This document shows, piece after piece, positions 63,518-64,000 of a stretch of 64,000 bases of DNA. The DNA lies in the NCBI GenBank assembly GCA_030065055.1, contig JASJDS010000073.1, forward strand, positions 1 to 64,000, in the 5' to 3' direction. Under the pieces are notes generated by a model. That model saw only the letters and a program-made list of their open reading frames with translations, was not told the origin of the DNA and ran no database searches. Origin of the DNA: Calothrix sp. MO_192.B10. Lineage in GTDB: Bacteria > Cyanobacteriota > Cyanobacteriia > Cyanobacteriales > Nostocaceae. A program made the translations under genes and the position numbers. The number at the start of each line of letters is the position of its first letter. Positions within the stretch are counted from its first letter, which is position 1.

Positions 63518-64000
63518 TTATGAAATATCTTGTTTCTTGATTTTTCCTAAAGCATCTTTCGCCGCAGCTTTTTCAGCTTCCTTTTTATTACTTCCCCTAC
63601 CTTCTCCAAATAGTTTGCCATTTACCAGTACTTTGGCTAAAAAAACTGGGCTATGAGATACACCACCTACCTGCAATGTGACGTATTTTGGCGGGGTAGG
63701 GGAAATATGACGTTGTGCCCATTCTTGGAATTGGTTTTTGATATCCAAATTAGAGCGAGATGTAATATGTTCGGATACAGATTCAAATAATGGTTGGATA
63801 ATAGCTCTCACTGCTGCAATATCTGAATTATTGTCAAGATAATAAGCTCCAATTAAAGCTTCAAAAGTACTGCTCAGTAAATTGGGATTTTCATAGCCTC
63901 CTTCCAAGATGGCACCTTTTCCCAAAAGCATTTTTTCATGCACACCTACCTCAATGGCAAACTGTGCTAATTGAACTTCATCTACTAGTGCTGAACGCCT
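63518..64000 (-). CDS. rnc: Ribonuclease III, N-terminal part beyond the window
   Basis: The window holds the last 160 residues of RNase III; the frame is open to position 64000. Visible are the end of the RIII domain with the second catalytic acidic residue (LSSTFEALIGAYYLD) and a C-terminal dsRNA-binding domain (NLDIKNQFQEWAQRH, GEGRGSNKKEAEKAAAKDAL). The first signature (ERLEFLGD) would be outside the window. The gene cleaves structured RNA in rRNA processing. It precedes the GTPase operon by 66 bp. Confidence 0.95.
   Translation of the reverse strand, partial: RRSALVDEVQLAQFAIEVGVHEKMLLGKGAILEGGYENPNLLSSTFEALIGAYYLDNNSDIAAVRAIIQPLFESVSEHITSRSNLDIKNQFQEWAQRHISPTPPKYVTLQVGGVSHSPVFLAKVLVNGKLFGEGRGSNKKEAEKAAAKDALGKIKKQDIS

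Overview
The window is cyanobacterial, most likely from a filamentous, Nostocales-type genome. Evidence: chlL and chlN (light-independent protochlorophyllide reductase) with the cyanobacterial DUF5331 gene between them, an xisH/xisI pair, a TPP-riboswitch-controlled thiC, a gyrB carrying two inteins, a PEP-CTERM protein, frequent GCGATCGC (HIP1) octamers, heptanucleotide short tandem repeats and many small palindromic repeats and MITE-like elements. No rRNA, tRNA or CRISPR array was found.

Region 1 (1-5 kb) is a decaying toxin-antitoxin island: a RelE/ParE-type pair, a broken VapBC, a VapC split by a 176-bp MITE with a 7-bp target duplication, a MazEF-like pair, an AbrB antitoxin with a truncated VapC, and a broken VapB with only the first codons of VapC, plus xisH/xisI. 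Three orphan copies of the 3' tail of the neighbouring NACHT-WD40 gene alternate with the toxin-antitoxin modules, which suggests a collapsed array of NACHT-WD40 genes. Region 2 (5-9.4 kb) is the intact NACHT-WD40 gene (1486 aa, 14 WD40 repeats, predicted nuclease-like fold near the N terminus), an NLR-like/STAND protein and a candidate defence or signalling sensor.

Region 3 (9.5-18.7 kb) holds loosely packed single genes (Uma2 nuclease, RHH protein, a conserved protein with a Rossmann-like start, a double-ACT protein, an FAD oxidoreductase, a truncated IS630 transposase) and over 2.5 kb of repeat-rich non-coding DNA. Region 4 (18.7-41.4 kb) is a Wzx/Wzy-type exopolysaccharide cluster on the + strand: CapD-like dehydratase, Wzx flippase, membrane-anchored GH28-like hydrolase, four GT4 glycosyltransferases, Wzy-like polymerase, priming sugar transferase, WbqC, PIG-L deacetylase, N-acetyl sugar amidotransferase, two FemAB-like acyltransferases, methyltransferase, DegT aminotransferase and a Wzc-type tyrosine kinase. 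One glycosyltransferase has an in-frame MITE insertion. A convergent PEP-CTERM gene closes the cluster.

Region 5 (42.8-57 kb) contains miaA, gyrB with two inteins of different endonuclease type, a DnaJ-TPR-WD40 protein, thiC, a coiled-coil protein, a MITE-split Rpn-type nuclease fragment and chlN-DUF5331-chlL. Region 6 (58.9-64 kb) is a tight minus-strand operon: coiled-coil protein, OmpA-type membrane protein with a possible roadblock/longin-like segment, Rab/Ras-like small GTPase, PAS-like protein and PAS-histidine kinase, behind rnc (cut by the window end). This operon is the best candidate for a little-described system: a predicted small-GTPase/two-component signalling module linked to an envelope protein.
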